From VRUE01 sp963705635 (GTDB lineage Bacteria > Actinomycetota > Thermoleophilia > Solirubrobacterales > 70-9): a stretch of DNA of 64,000 bases. The stretch lies in the NCBI GenBank assembly GCA_963705635.1, contig CAVPKH010000004.1, positions 992,001 through 1,056,000 of the forward strand. Direction: 5' to 3'. Within the stretch, counting starts at the first letter, position 1. The number at the start of each line of letters is the position of its first letter. The translations under genes were made by a program, and so were the position numbers. This document shows positions 8,929 to 16,625 of this stretch, piece after piece. Below the pieces are notes generated by a model. It was not told where the DNA came from. It was given only the letters and a program-made list of their open reading frames with translations, and did not search any database.

Positions 8929-9512
8929 ACGAGCTGGAGCAACCCCAACTCAGCGGCGAGCCGTCGCTGCCCGACAAGGTCATCGTGATCCATGAAGCAC
9001 TCACCGATGCGAGGCTCCCCTATGCCCTTGGCGGCGCTCTGGCCCTCGCGTACTACGCCGACCCGCGCGCGACGATCGATATCGACGTCAATGTCTTCGT
9101 CCCAACCGAGCGATGGCGGAATGTCGTCGAAGAGCTTGCAGCGCTTGGCGTTGACTCGACCAATCTCGATCCGGCTGCCTTGGAGCGGGATGGGCAGTGC
9201 CGACTCTGGTGGGGCAACAATGCCGTTGATCTCTTCTTCGCCTACGACCCAATCCACGACGAGATGCGCAAAGAATCACGCCGAGTCCCGTTTGCCGGCA
9301 TCACGGTCTCCATCCTTGGGCCAGAGCATCTAGCCATCTGCAAGGCAATGTTCGATCGCCGCAAGGACTGGATCGACATCGAGCAAATGCTGATCGCCAC
9401 CGATGACCTCAACGTCTCCGCGATAGAACGATGGTTGACGCGCATGGTCGGCGAGAAGGATCAGCGCTTGCAGCGCTTCAGAGACCTCCTGCCGAGCCCG
9501 CCGGCAAGCTAG
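8925..9512 (+). CDS. Nucleotidyltransferase-fold protein (AbiEii/DUF6036-like), putative toxin
   Basis: 195 residues. YALGGALALAYYADPRATIDIDVNVFV (residues ~29-55) carries the GG(A)-x(9-13)-D-x-D signature of the nucleotidyltransferase superfamily, with the two metal-binding aspartates in TIDIDVN and a third acidic strand in NNAVDLFFAYD. AbiEii, MenT and related toxins of this superfamily transfer nucleotides to tRNA or other targets and pair with an upstream antitoxin. The gene starts inside the stop codon of the 8428 gene. Its end overlaps the convergent gene at 9509 by CTAG. A house-keeping nucleotidyltransferase is possible but the pairing favours a toxin-antitoxin module. Confidence 0.72.
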   Translation: MNELEQPQLSGEPSLPDKVIVIHEALTDARLPYALGGALALAYYADPRATIDIDVNVFVPTERWRNVVEELAALGVDSTNLDPAALERDGQCRLWWGNNAVDLFFAYDPIHDEMRKESRRVPFAGITVSILGPEHLAICKAMFDRRKDWIDIEQMLIATDDLNVSAIERWLTRMVGEKDQRLQRFRDLLPSPPAS

Positions 9513-9790
9513 TCGGCGGCGGCGCGCGCTGCCTCAACCGCCGCGGCGAAGGCTTCTGCCTCCGCCTGGCGCTCGAGCGGGATCCAGATGTTGGTGATCA
9601 CGGCGCCGAAGCCGATGCGGACCCGCTCCTCGTTGGCGCCGAAGAGCTTCTTCTTGTCGTCGCGGACGATCTTCGCCGGCTCCAAATTGGCGAGCGGGAC
9701 CCGGTTCTGCTCGGCGCCCCAGCGCAGGATCTGGAGGTTGGCGCCATCGAGGGCCAAGGCGCGGTCGTCGAGGCCTTCCAGCATCGCCAT
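9509..9790 (-). CDS. Small DUF4429/PH-like domain protein
   Basis: 93 residues: LALDGANLQILRWGAEQNRVPLANLEPAKIVRDDKKK, then a strand-rich stretch ending in a helix (RQAEAEAFAAAVEAARAA). The pattern of a short beta barrel closed by one helix fits actinobacterial PH-like/DUF4429 proteins of unknown function. Two start codons (ATG 9790 and ATG 9784) are possible. It lies 37 bases beyond the stop of the convergent-side pgl start region and on the same strand as pgl, but downstream of it, so it could be the last gene of a zwf-opposed gnd-pgl transcript. Confidence 0.6.
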   Translation of the reverse strand: MAMLEGLDDRALALDGANLQILRWGAEQNRVPLANLEPAKIVRDDKKKLFGANEERVRIGFGAVITNIWIPLERQAEAEAFAAAVEAARAAAD

Positions 9791-9827
9791 CGACCGATCC
9801 TAGCCGGCAGCAGGCGGCGTCGGCGGA

Positions 9828-10508
9828 CTACTGGCCGGCGGTTGGAGCGGCGGCTTCGTCGGCGACAACGGTCATCTTCGCGTTCTCGACCCGGCCGGCG
9901 GGGATCGAGGTGTCGCCGGCCATCAGCTTGACCAGGGCCTCGACCTTGTCGGGGCCGGTGACGAGCCAGACGATCTCGCGGGCCGTGGCGAGGGCCGGAT
10001 AGGTGAGGGTCATGCGGTGGTGACCCTGATAGGCGGTCTCGGTCAGGGCGACGCGACGGTCGCTCACCTCGAGCACTGGGTCACCCGGGACCAGCGAGGC
10101 GGTGTGGCCGTCCGGGCCGAGGCCCAGATGAACGCAGTCGAGCGGGTCCGGGAGGGTGTTTTCGTAGTCGTGGGCGGCGGCCTCGAGGTTGCGCTGGGTC
10201 ACCGGCATCGGCCGCAGCATCGCCTGGTGGTCCATCGAGAGGCCGAGGACCATGTGGGTGAGGTTGCGGTCCTCGCTGCCGGGCGAGGCGATCCGCTCGT
10301 CGACCTGGAAGAGCTCGGCTTTCGGCCACGGCATCGACTCTTCTTCGCCGAGGATCGCCAGCATCGCCCAGGGGGAGCGACCGCCGCTCATCGCCAGCGA
10401 GAACATGTTGCGCTCGGCAACCGCGGCGGCGCCGATCGCGGCGATCAGCTCGGCGGCACGCCGCGCCGCCGCCTTTTCGTCGGCGACGACCTCGAGATCG
10501 ATGCTCAC
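9828..10508 (-). CDS. pgl: 6-phosphogluconolactonase
   Basis: Hydrolyses 6-phosphogluconolactone, the second step of the oxidative pentose phosphate pathway. SLAMSGGRSPWAML near residue 38, FQVDERIASPGSEDRNLTH near 68 and LGLGPDGHTASLVPGD near 130 are the conserved SGG, DER and GxGxDGHTASLFPG blocks of the family. Length 226 is normal. It follows gnd on the same strand by 14 bases, and zwf is divergent from gnd, so the three oxidative-branch genes are adjacent. Confidence 0.92.
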   Translation of the reverse strand: MSIDLEVVADEKAAARRAAELIAAIGAAAVAERNMFSLAMSGGRSPWAMLAILGEEESMPWPKAELFQVDERIASPGSEDRNLTHMVLGLSMDHQAMLRPMPVTQRNLEAAAHDYENTLPDPLDCVHLGLGPDGHTASLVPGDPVLEVSDRRVALTETAYQGHHRMTLTYPALATAREIVWLVTGPDKVEALVKLMAGDTSIPAGRVENAKMTVVADEAAAPTAGQ

Positions 10509-10522
10509 CGACCGGCCCCCGC

Positions 10523-11542
10523 CTACTGCGACGGCTTCTCGTCGTGGCCGCCGAACTGCTTGCGCATCGCCGAGAGGACCTTGTCGGCGAAGTCATCGAG
10601 CCCGCGGGAAGCGAAGCGCTCGTAGAGGGCGGTGGTGAGGACCGGGGCCGGCACGCCCTCGTCGATCGCGGCGATCGAGGTCCAGCGCCCCTCGCCCGAG
10701 TCCGAGACGCGGCCGGCGAAATCGGAGAGATCGGGTGATTCCTGCATCGACGCCGCGGTCAGGTCGAGCAGCCAGGAGCCGATCACGCTGCCGCGGCGCC
10801 AGACCTCGGCCACCTCGGGCAGGTCGAGGTCGTACTGGTAGTACTCGGGCTGCTCCATCGGCGCGGTCTCGGCGTCGGCCTCGCGCTGCACCTTGCCGGC
10901 GTTGGCGTTCTTGAGGATGTTGAGGCCCTCGGCGTAGGCGGCCATGACGCCGTACTCGATGCCGTTGTGGACCATCTTGACGAAGTGCCCGGCGCCGTTT
11001 GGCCCACAGTGCAGGTAGCCGTTCTCGGCGGCGTTGGGGTCGCCGCTGCGGCCGGGCGTGCGCTCCGCCGAGTCGACGCCCGGCGCCAGCGAGGCAAAGA
11101 TGGAATCAAGCCGCTCGACGGCGCTGTCGGGCCCGCCGATCATCAGGCAGTAACCGCGATCGAGGCCGAAGACGCCGCCGCTGGTGCCGCAGTCGACGTA
11201 GTCGATCCCCCTCTCGCCGACGATGCCGGCACGGCGGATGTCGTCGCGGTAGTAGGAGTTGCCACCGTCGATGATCGCGTCGCCGGAGTCGAGCACGGCG
11301 GCGACGTCCTCGACCGTCTTCTCGGTGATCTCGCCCGCCGGCACCATCACCCAGACCGAGCGCGGCGCGCTCAGCTTCGAGGCCAGATCCGCCAGCGAGG
11401 AGGCGCCCTCAGCGCCCTCCCCGGCCAGCTCGGCAACGGCGTCGGGGTTGACGTCGTAGGCGACGATGCGATGGCCGTCGCGCATCAGCCGTCGCGCCAT
11501 GTTGGCGCCCATGCGACCGAGTCCGACCATTCCCAGCTCCAT
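10523..11542 (-). CDS. gnd: 6-phosphogluconate dehydrogenase, decarboxylating (short type)
   Basis: MELGMVGLGRMGANMARRLM is the dinucleotide-binding start; IIDGGNSYYRDDIRRA and VDCGTSGGVFGLDRGYCLMIGG follow, and the catalytic HFVKMVHNGIEYGVM block lies near residue 185. Oxidises 6-phosphogluconate to ribulose 5-phosphate and CO2. At 339 residues this is the short (YqeC/GndA-like) form and not the ~470-residue form; members of that form often prefer NAD. Operon with pgl; divergent from zwf with about 60 bases between starts. Confidence 0.92.
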   Translation of the reverse strand: MELGMVGLGRMGANMARRLMRDGHRIVAYDVNPDAVAELAGEGAEGASSLADLASKLSAPRSVWVMVPAGEITEKTVEDVAAVLDSGDAIIDGGNSYYRDDIRRAGIVGERGIDYVDCGTSGGVFGLDRGYCLMIGGPDSAVERLDSIFASLAPGVDSAERTPGRSGDPNAAENGYLHCGPNGAGHFVKMVHNGIEYGVMAAYAEGLNILKNANAGKVQREADAETAPMEQPEYYQYDLDLPEVAEVWRRGSVIGSWLLDLTAASMQESPDLSDFAGRVSDSGEGRWTSIAAIDEGVPAPVLTTALYERFASRGLDDFADKVLSAMRKQFGGHDEKPSQ

Positions 11543-11604
11543 CGCCTAAGCCTATGCAAGCCGGGTGACGTTTGGCCACCTGGCCAACGGATAGCCTGCG
11601 GACG

Positions 11605-13008
11605 ATGGCCAAGGTCGACGCCCACAGTCACCACCAGGCAGCCGATGTCCTGACGATCTTCGGGATCACCGGCGACCTGGCGAAGAAGATGACCTTCCGG
11701 GCGCTCTACCGGCTCGAGGCCGGCGGCAAGCTCGACTGCCCGATCGTCGGCGTCGCGATCGACGACTGGACCGTCGAGCAGCTGCGCCAGCACGCCCACG
11801 ACTCGATCGCCGCCACGGTCAAGGACCACGACGAGGAGGTCTTCACCCGCCTCGCCGCCCGGCTCAGCTACGTCCAGGGCGACTACGCCGACGCCGCCAC
11901 CTTCGAGCGGGTCGGCGAGGCAATCGGCAAGGCGAAGCGCCCGGTCTTCTACTTGGAGATCCCGCCCTCGCTGTTTGCGACCGTGGTCCACAGGCTCGGC
12001 AACGCCGGCCTCACCGAGAACGCCCACGTCGTGATCGAGAAGCCCTTCGGCCACGACCTCGAGTCGGCGCGGGCGCTCAACGCCGACCTCTGCGCGGTCC
12101 TCGACGAGCAGCAGATCCTGCGCATCGACCATTACCTCGGCAAGGAGCCGGTGATGGACATCACCTACCTGCGCTTCGCCAACTCGGTGCTGGAGCCGGT
12201 CTGGAACCGCGAGCACGTCTCCTACGTGCAGATGACGATTGCCGAGGACTTCGGCGTCGACGACCGCGGCCGCTTCTACGACGCGGTCGGGGCGATGCGC
12301 GACGTGATCCAGAACCACGCCCTGCAGGTGCTGGCGCTGGTCGCGATGGGACCGCCCACGGGCAACCACCACGACTCGATCCGCGACAAGAAGCTGGAAC
12401 TGTTCAAGGCGACGCGGACGGCGGACCCGCAGCGCTACGTGCGCGGCCAGTACGACGGCTTCCTCGGGGTTCCCGACGTGGCGCCGGACTCGACCACGGA
12501 GACCTTCGCCGCGGTCGAGCTGGCGATCGACAACTGGCGCTGGAGCGGCGTTCCCTTCTTCATCCGCGCCGGCAAGTGCCTGCCGGTCAAGTCCAGCGAG
12601 GTGAGCGTCGTCTTCAAGAAGCCGCCGCCGCTCGGGGTCGGGCCGGGCAAACGGCCGGAAGCCAACCGGATGACGGTGCGGATCGAGCCGGAACCGGGAA
12701 CGCGCATGCGCCTCTTCGCCAAGCGGGCCGGAGAAGAGGCCTTCGAGCCGGCCGACCTCGAGGTGCTCTTCGAGAAGGTCCCGGGCGAGGACCCGGAGCC
12801 CTACGAGCGGCTGCTCGGCGACGCGATCGCCGGGCGCCACCAACTCTTCACCCGCCAGGACGCGGTCGAGGAGACCTGGCGCATCGTGCAGCCGCTGCTC
12901 GACCAACCGGGGCCGGTGCACAGCTACGAGCCGGGCACCTGGGGCCCGCCCGAGGCCGACAAGCTGACCCGTGGCGTCGCCCAGTGGCACGAGCCCTGGC
13001 TGCCCTAG
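11605..13008 (+). CDS. zwf: Glucose-6-phosphate 1-dehydrogenase
   Basis: First enzyme of the oxidative pentose phosphate pathway. LTIFGITGDLAKKMTFRALYRL contains the nucleotide-binding GxxGDLA motif near residue 20; RIDHYLGKEPVMDI near 180 is the active-site signature; the C-terminal half is the typical G6PDH substrate domain. I start at ATG 11605 (MAKVDAHSHH); an upstream in-frame TTG at 11572 is less convincing. About 467 residues. A 13-base inverted repeat begins right at its stop codon. Confidence 0.93.
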   Translation: MAKVDAHSHHQAADVLTIFGITGDLAKKMTFRALYRLEAGGKLDCPIVGVAIDDWTVEQLRQHAHDSIAATVKDHDEEVFTRLAARLSYVQGDYADAATFERVGEAIGKAKRPVFYLEIPPSLFATVVHRLGNAGLTENAHVVIEKPFGHDLESARALNADLCAVLDEQQILRIDHYLGKEPVMDITYLRFANSVLEPVWNREHVSYVQMTIAEDFGVDDRGRFYDAVGAMRDVIQNHALQVLALVAMGPPTGNHHDSIRDKKLELFKATRTADPQRYVRGQYDGFLGVPDVAPDSTTETFAAVELAIDNWRWSGVPFFIRAGKCLPVKSSEVSVVFKKPPPLGVGPGKRPEANRMTVRIEPEPGTRMRLFAKRAGEEAFEPADLEVLFEKVPGEDPEPYERLLGDAIAGRHQLFTRQDAVEETWRIVQPLLDQPGPVHSYEPGTWGPPEADKLTRGVAQWHEPWLP

Positions 13009-13083
13009 CGCCGACGGGCCGATCTCCCTCCATATAGGGGTATTTCAGGCCCGTCTGCGGGGATGCTTCAGGCCCGTCGGCGC
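13008..13083 (+). terminator. Inverted repeat terminator region after zwf
   Basis: GCGCCGACGGGCC (13008-13020, starting inside the zwf stop codon) is perfectly inverted at 13071-13083. Between the arms, TTCAGGCCCGTC occurs and recurs at the right arm, giving an alternative pairing. There is no clear T-run. Confidence 0.45.
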
Positions 13084-13120
13084 CCGGTCTTTGCCGCCTT
13101 GCTAAATTTGGCAGCCCTAA

Positions 13121-13134
13121 TTAGGGCGACCTAA
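13121..13134 (+). promoter_or_regulatory. IdeR/DtxR-like iron box upstream of efeU
   Basis: TTAGGGCGACCTAA with a C after it, and CCCTAA directly before, resembles half-sites of the IdeR/DtxR operator (consensus TTAGGTTAGSCTAACCTAA). It lies 47 bases before the efeU start. A near-identical palindrome stands before efeO, so the same metalloregulator probably controls both. Confidence 0.6.
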
Positions 13135-13180
13135 CGCGCATGATGGACTCCAGACGACACGGCAAGGGTGGCGCGGGCGG

Positions 13181-14041
13181 ATGATTCCGACCCTGGTCAT
13201 CGCGCTGCGCGAGGGGGTCGAGGCCTCGCTGATCGTCGGCATCATCGCCGCCTTCCTGGTCAAGGAGGGGCGCCGCGATGCCCTGCGCCAGATGTGGATC
13301 GGGGTGGCGATCGCCGTCGCCCTCTGCATCACCATCGCCGTGATCCTGCGCCAGGTCGGCGAGGAGCTGCCCCAGCGCGAGCAGGAGGGCCTGGAGACGG
13401 TGATCGGCCTGATCGCCGTCTCCGCCGTCACCTACATGATCGTCTGGATGCGGCGCAACGCGCGGGGGATCAAAAAAGTGCTCGAAGGCAACGCCGCCAG
13501 CGCCCTCGCCAGCGGCTCGACCATCGCCCTGGTCGCGATGGCCTTCCTCGCCGTGCTGCGCGAGGGCTTTGAGACCTCGGTCTTCCTGCTCGCCGCCTTC
13601 CAGGACGCCAGCGACACGACGGCCGCCGGGATCGGCGCCGTGGTCGGGCTGGCGCTGGCGATCATCATCGGCCTCGGCATCTACCGCGGCGGCGTCAGCC
13701 TCAACCTCACCCGCTTCTTCAAGTTCACCGGCCTGATCCTCGTCTTCGTCGCCGCCGGCCTGCTCTCGACCTCCCTGCACACCGCGCACGAGGCCGGCTG
13801 GTTCAACGACCTGCAGGGCCAGGCGCTCGACCTCACCTGGCTGGTCCAGCCGGGCACGGTGACCGGCTCGCTGCTGACCGGGATGCTGGGCCTGCAGCCG
13901 ACGCCGACGGTCGGCGAGGCGCTGATCTACCTGCTCTACGCGGTGCCGATGGCGCTCTACGTCCTCTGGCCCGACCGGCTGCGCCCGCGCCGCCGGGCTC
14001 CGGCACGGGCCAGCGGCGCCCCCGCCGAGAGCCCCGCGTGA
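13181..14041 (+). CDS. efeU: FTR1/EfeU-type iron permease
   Basis: Polytopic membrane protein of 286 residues with about seven hydrophobic segments and the two iron-translocating motifs REGVE (near residue 11) and REGFE (near residue 127). These are the diagnostic R-E-x-x-E motifs of the Ftr1p/EfeU family, which moves ferric iron through the membrane. Followed by the EfeB-like peroxidase after 19 bases and the EfeO lipoprotein further on, so it is the permease of an Efe system. An IdeR-like box upstream suggests repression under iron sufficiency. Confidence 0.92.
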   Translation: MIPTLVIALREGVEASLIVGIIAAFLVKEGRRDALRQMWIGVAIAVALCITIAVILRQVGEELPQREQEGLETVIGLIAVSAVTYMIVWMRRNARGIKKVLEGNAASALASGSTIALVAMAFLAVLREGFETSVFLLAAFQDASDTTAAGIGAVVGLALAIIIGLGIYRGGVSLNLTRFFKFTGLILVFVAAGLLSTSLHTAHEAGWFNDLQGQALDLTWLVQPGTVTGSLLTGMLGLQPTPTVGEALIYLLYAVPMALYVLWPDRLRPRRRAPARASGAPAESPA

Positions 14042-14060
14042 CCCCGACTCGAGCCTTGCC

Positions 14061-15293
14061 ATGGCAGAGCTGACCCGACGGCGCCTGCTGGCCTCCGCGG
14101 GGGCCGGAGCGGCGGGCATCGGCCTCGGCGGCGTCGGCGGCTACCTGATCGGGCAGGAGACGGCCGAGGCCAGCGACGGCACCGGCTCGGTCCCCTTCTA
14201 CGGCGAGCACCAGGCGGGCATCGCCACGCCGGCCCAGGACCGCCTCCACTTCGCCGCCTTCGACCTGGTCAGCGAGGACCGCGCCGAGCTGCGTGAGCTG
14301 CTGCGCGAGTGGTCGCGGGCGGCGGCCGAGATGACCGCGGGCGACATGGTCGGCGACGCCAACAGCGTCCAGCTGGCGCCTCCCGACGACACCGGTGAGA
14401 CCGTTGGCCTGCTCCCCTCGCGCCTCACGGTCACCTTTGGCCTCGGGCCCAGCCTTTTCGAAAAGGGGGGCCTCGGCCTGCAGGGCAGCCGGCCGGCGGC
14501 GCTGGCCGCGATCCCGCCGCTTCCGGCCGACGAGCTCAACGAGGGCGAAAGCGGTGGCGACATCTGCGTGCAAGCCTGCTCCGACGACCCGCAGGTCGCC
14601 TTCCACGCGGTCCGCAACCTGGCCCGGATCGGCCGCGGCACGGTGGTGATGCGCTGGTCGCAGCTCGGCTTCGGCCGCACCGCCAGCACCAGCCGCAGCC
14701 AGGAGACGCCGCGCAACCTGATGGGCTTCAAGGACGGCACCGCCAACATCAAGGCCGAGGACACCGAGGCGATGGATCGCCACGTCTGGGTCGGGCGCGA
14801 AGGGCCACCGTGGATGCGGGGAGGCAGCTACCTGGTCAGCCGCCGCATCCGCATGCTGCTGGAGATCTGGGACCGCTCGGCGCTCGCCGATCAGGAGGAA
14901 ACGATCGGCCGCGACAAGTACGCCGGCGCCCCCCTCGGCGGCAGCGACGAGTTCGAGCCGCTCGACCTGGAAGCCGAGAAGAACGGCAAGCCGACGATCC
15001 CGGTCGACGCCCACGTGCGGCTCGCCTCGGCTTCGGCCAACGGCGGCGAGCGGATCCTGCGCCGCGGCTACTCCTTCACCGACGGCGTCGACGAGAGCCT
15101 CGGCGAGCTCGAAGCCGGCCTCTTCTTCATCTGCTTCCAGCGCGACCCGCAGCGCCAGTTCGTCGCGATCCAGCGCCGGCTCGGCTCCAGCGACGCGCTC
15201 AACGAGTACATCAAGCACGTCGGCAGCGCCGTCTTCGCCGTGCCCCCCGGCGCCCGCAGCGGCGGCTACGTCGGCGAAACGCTGCTCAGCTAG
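14061..15293 (+). CDS. efeB: Tat-exported Dyp-type peroxidase (EfeB/deferrochelatase)
   Basis: Begins MAELTRRRLLASAGAGAAG, a twin-arginine signal. The mature part contains the GxxDG motif as MGFKDGTANIKAED, and the heme-binding region with SYLVSRRIRM. Dyp peroxidases of the EfeB branch use heme and act with EfeU/EfeO in ferrous or heme iron uptake. 410 residues, normal for EfeB. Order here is U-B-O, not the more usual U-O-B. Confidence 0.9.
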   Translation: MAELTRRRLLASAGAGAAGIGLGGVGGYLIGQETAEASDGTGSVPFYGEHQAGIATPAQDRLHFAAFDLVSEDRAELRELLREWSRAAAEMTAGDMVGDANSVQLAPPDDTGETVGLLPSRLTVTFGLGPSLFEKGGLGLQGSRPAALAAIPPLPADELNEGESGGDICVQACSDDPQVAFHAVRNLARIGRGTVVMRWSQLGFGRTASTSRSQETPRNLMGFKDGTANIKAEDTEAMDRHVWVGREGPPWMRGGSYLVSRRIRMLLEIWDRSALADQEETIGRDKYAGAPLGGSDEFEPLDLEAEKNGKPTIPVDAHVRLASASANGGERILRRGYSFTDGVDESLGELEAGLFFICFQRDPQRQFVAIQRRLGSSDALNEYIKHVGSAVFAVPPGARSGGYVGETLLS

Positions 15294-15328
15294 CGCCTTT
15301 CCTATTCCGACTTCATCTATCGGTTTTT

Positions 15329-15344
15329 GTTAGGGTGCCCTAAC
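15329..15344 (+). promoter_or_regulatory. IdeR/DtxR-like palindrome upstream of efeO
   Basis: GTTAGGGTGCCCTAAC is a perfect 16-base palindrome, matching the core of the IdeR/DtxR operator. It lies 32 bases before the efeO GTG, implying a second iron-controlled promoter inside the cluster. Confidence 0.62.
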
Positions 15345-15376
15345 TTTTCGTCCGAACCCAAGAAGGAGCTCCCTCA

Positions 15377-16498
15377 GTGAATCGATTCCCCGTCCGCCTC
15401 TCGCTGACCGCTGCGGTTATCGGCTTGGTCGCCCTGCTAGCCGCCGGTTGCGGCTCCAGCAGCGACGCGCCGAAGGGCGCCAAGAAGATGTCCTTCCAAC
15501 TGACCGACGCGGGCTGCGTGCCGAACCAGGCGAAGGCGCCGGCGGGGCCGATCACCTTCGAAGTCGAAAACGCCGGCACCAGCGCGGTGACCGAGTTCGA
15601 GGTGCTCGACGGCGACACGATCCTGGGCGAGAAGGAGAACCTCTCCGACGGCCTCAGCGGCAGCTTCTCGCTGACCTTGGAGGCGGGCGAATACACCCTC
15701 TACTGCCCGGGCGGCTCGGATGAGAAGGGCACGCTGACCGTCAGCGGCGAGCTCCAGGCCGAGAACAGCCCCCAGGTCGATGCGGCGATCGCCCAGTACC
15801 GCAAATACCTCGAGCAAAACACCGACGAGCTGGTCAGCGCCACGGAGCCATTCGTCGTCGCGGTCGAAAGCGGCGAAGTCGACGAGGCGAAGACGCTCTA
15901 CGCCGCCGCCCGCATCCCCTATGAGCGGATCGAGCCGGTGGCCGAGTCCTTCGGCGACCTCGACCCGCGCATCGACGCTCGCGAAAACGACGTTCCGGCC
16001 AACGAATTCGGCGGCTTTCACCGGATCGAGAAGGCGCTTTGGGTCGAAAACACGACCGACGGCATGAAGCCGGTTGCCGCGGAGCTCCTGGCCGACGTCG
16101 AAGAGCTCGCCGCCGAGGTAAAGACCGTCGAGCTGCAGGCGGTGCAGATCGCCAACGGCGCCAACGAGCTGCTCGGCGAGGTCTCGGCCTCGAAGATCAC
16201 CGGCGAGGAGGAGCGCTACTCGCACATCGACCTGGTCGATTTCGAGGCCAACGTTGAAGGCGCCGAGGCTGCCTTCGAAGCGGTCGAGCCGCTGCTCTCC
16301 GAGGTGGACCCGAAGCTGGCGAAGGAAATCGAAGCGAGCTTCGAAGACGTCTACGCCTCGCTCGAGCCCTACCGGCGCGGCAACGGCTTCGTCTCCTACA
16401 CCGAGCTGAGCAAGGCCGACACGCGCAAGCTGGCGCAGGAAATAGACGCGCTCGCCGAGGAGCTCTCTCAGGTCCCCGCTCAGATTGTGGGCGGCTAG
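15377..16498 (+). CDS. efeO: EfeO-type iron-uptake lipoprotein (cupredoxin plus M75 domain)
   Basis: Starts at GTG with a good AAGGAG. The lipoprotein signal ends in LLAAGC (Cys near residue 25). Residues ~35-115 form a cupredoxin-like domain (ITFEVENAGTSAVTEFEVLDG, EYTLYCPGG). The rest is the EfeO/imelysin-like M75 domain with GGFHRIEKALW, containing the H-x-x-E metal site. EfeO is thought to bind iron outside the membrane and hand it to EfeU. 373 residues. Own IdeR-like palindrome upstream. Confidence 0.9.
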   Translation: MNRFPVRLSLTAAVIGLVALLAAGCGSSSDAPKGAKKMSFQLTDAGCVPNQAKAPAGPITFEVENAGTSAVTEFEVLDGDTILGEKENLSDGLSGSFSLTLEAGEYTLYCPGGSDEKGTLTVSGELQAENSPQVDAAIAQYRKYLEQNTDELVSATEPFVVAVESGEVDEAKTLYAAARIPYERIEPVAESFGDLDPRIDARENDVPANEFGGFHRIEKALWVENTTDGMKPVAAELLADVEELAAEVKTVELQAVQIANGANELLGEVSASKITGEEERYSHIDLVDFEANVEGAEAAFEAVEPLLSEVDPKLAKEIEASFEDVYASLEPYRRGNGFVSYTELSKADTRKLAQEIDALAEELSQVPAQIVGG

Positions 16499-16540
16499 GC
16501 CAGGCGCGGGACCAGGTCGCTGGCCGGGGGTCCTGCCGTG

Positions 16541-16589
16541 GAGATGGGGTCTTCGTCCTCGCAAGCTGCGGGCGAGGACCCCAGATCTC
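16541..16589 (+). terminator. Imperfect hairpin after efeO
   Basis: GAGAT-GGGGTC-TCCTCGC on the left can pair with GCGAGGA-CCCC-ATCTC on the right, with bulges. It lies 43 bases after the efeO stop and before recQ. No T-run; tentative. Confidence 0.4.
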
Positions 16590-16625
16590 CCGCCACCCGC
16601 CGGAGGAGCGCATAGCCTGGACACC

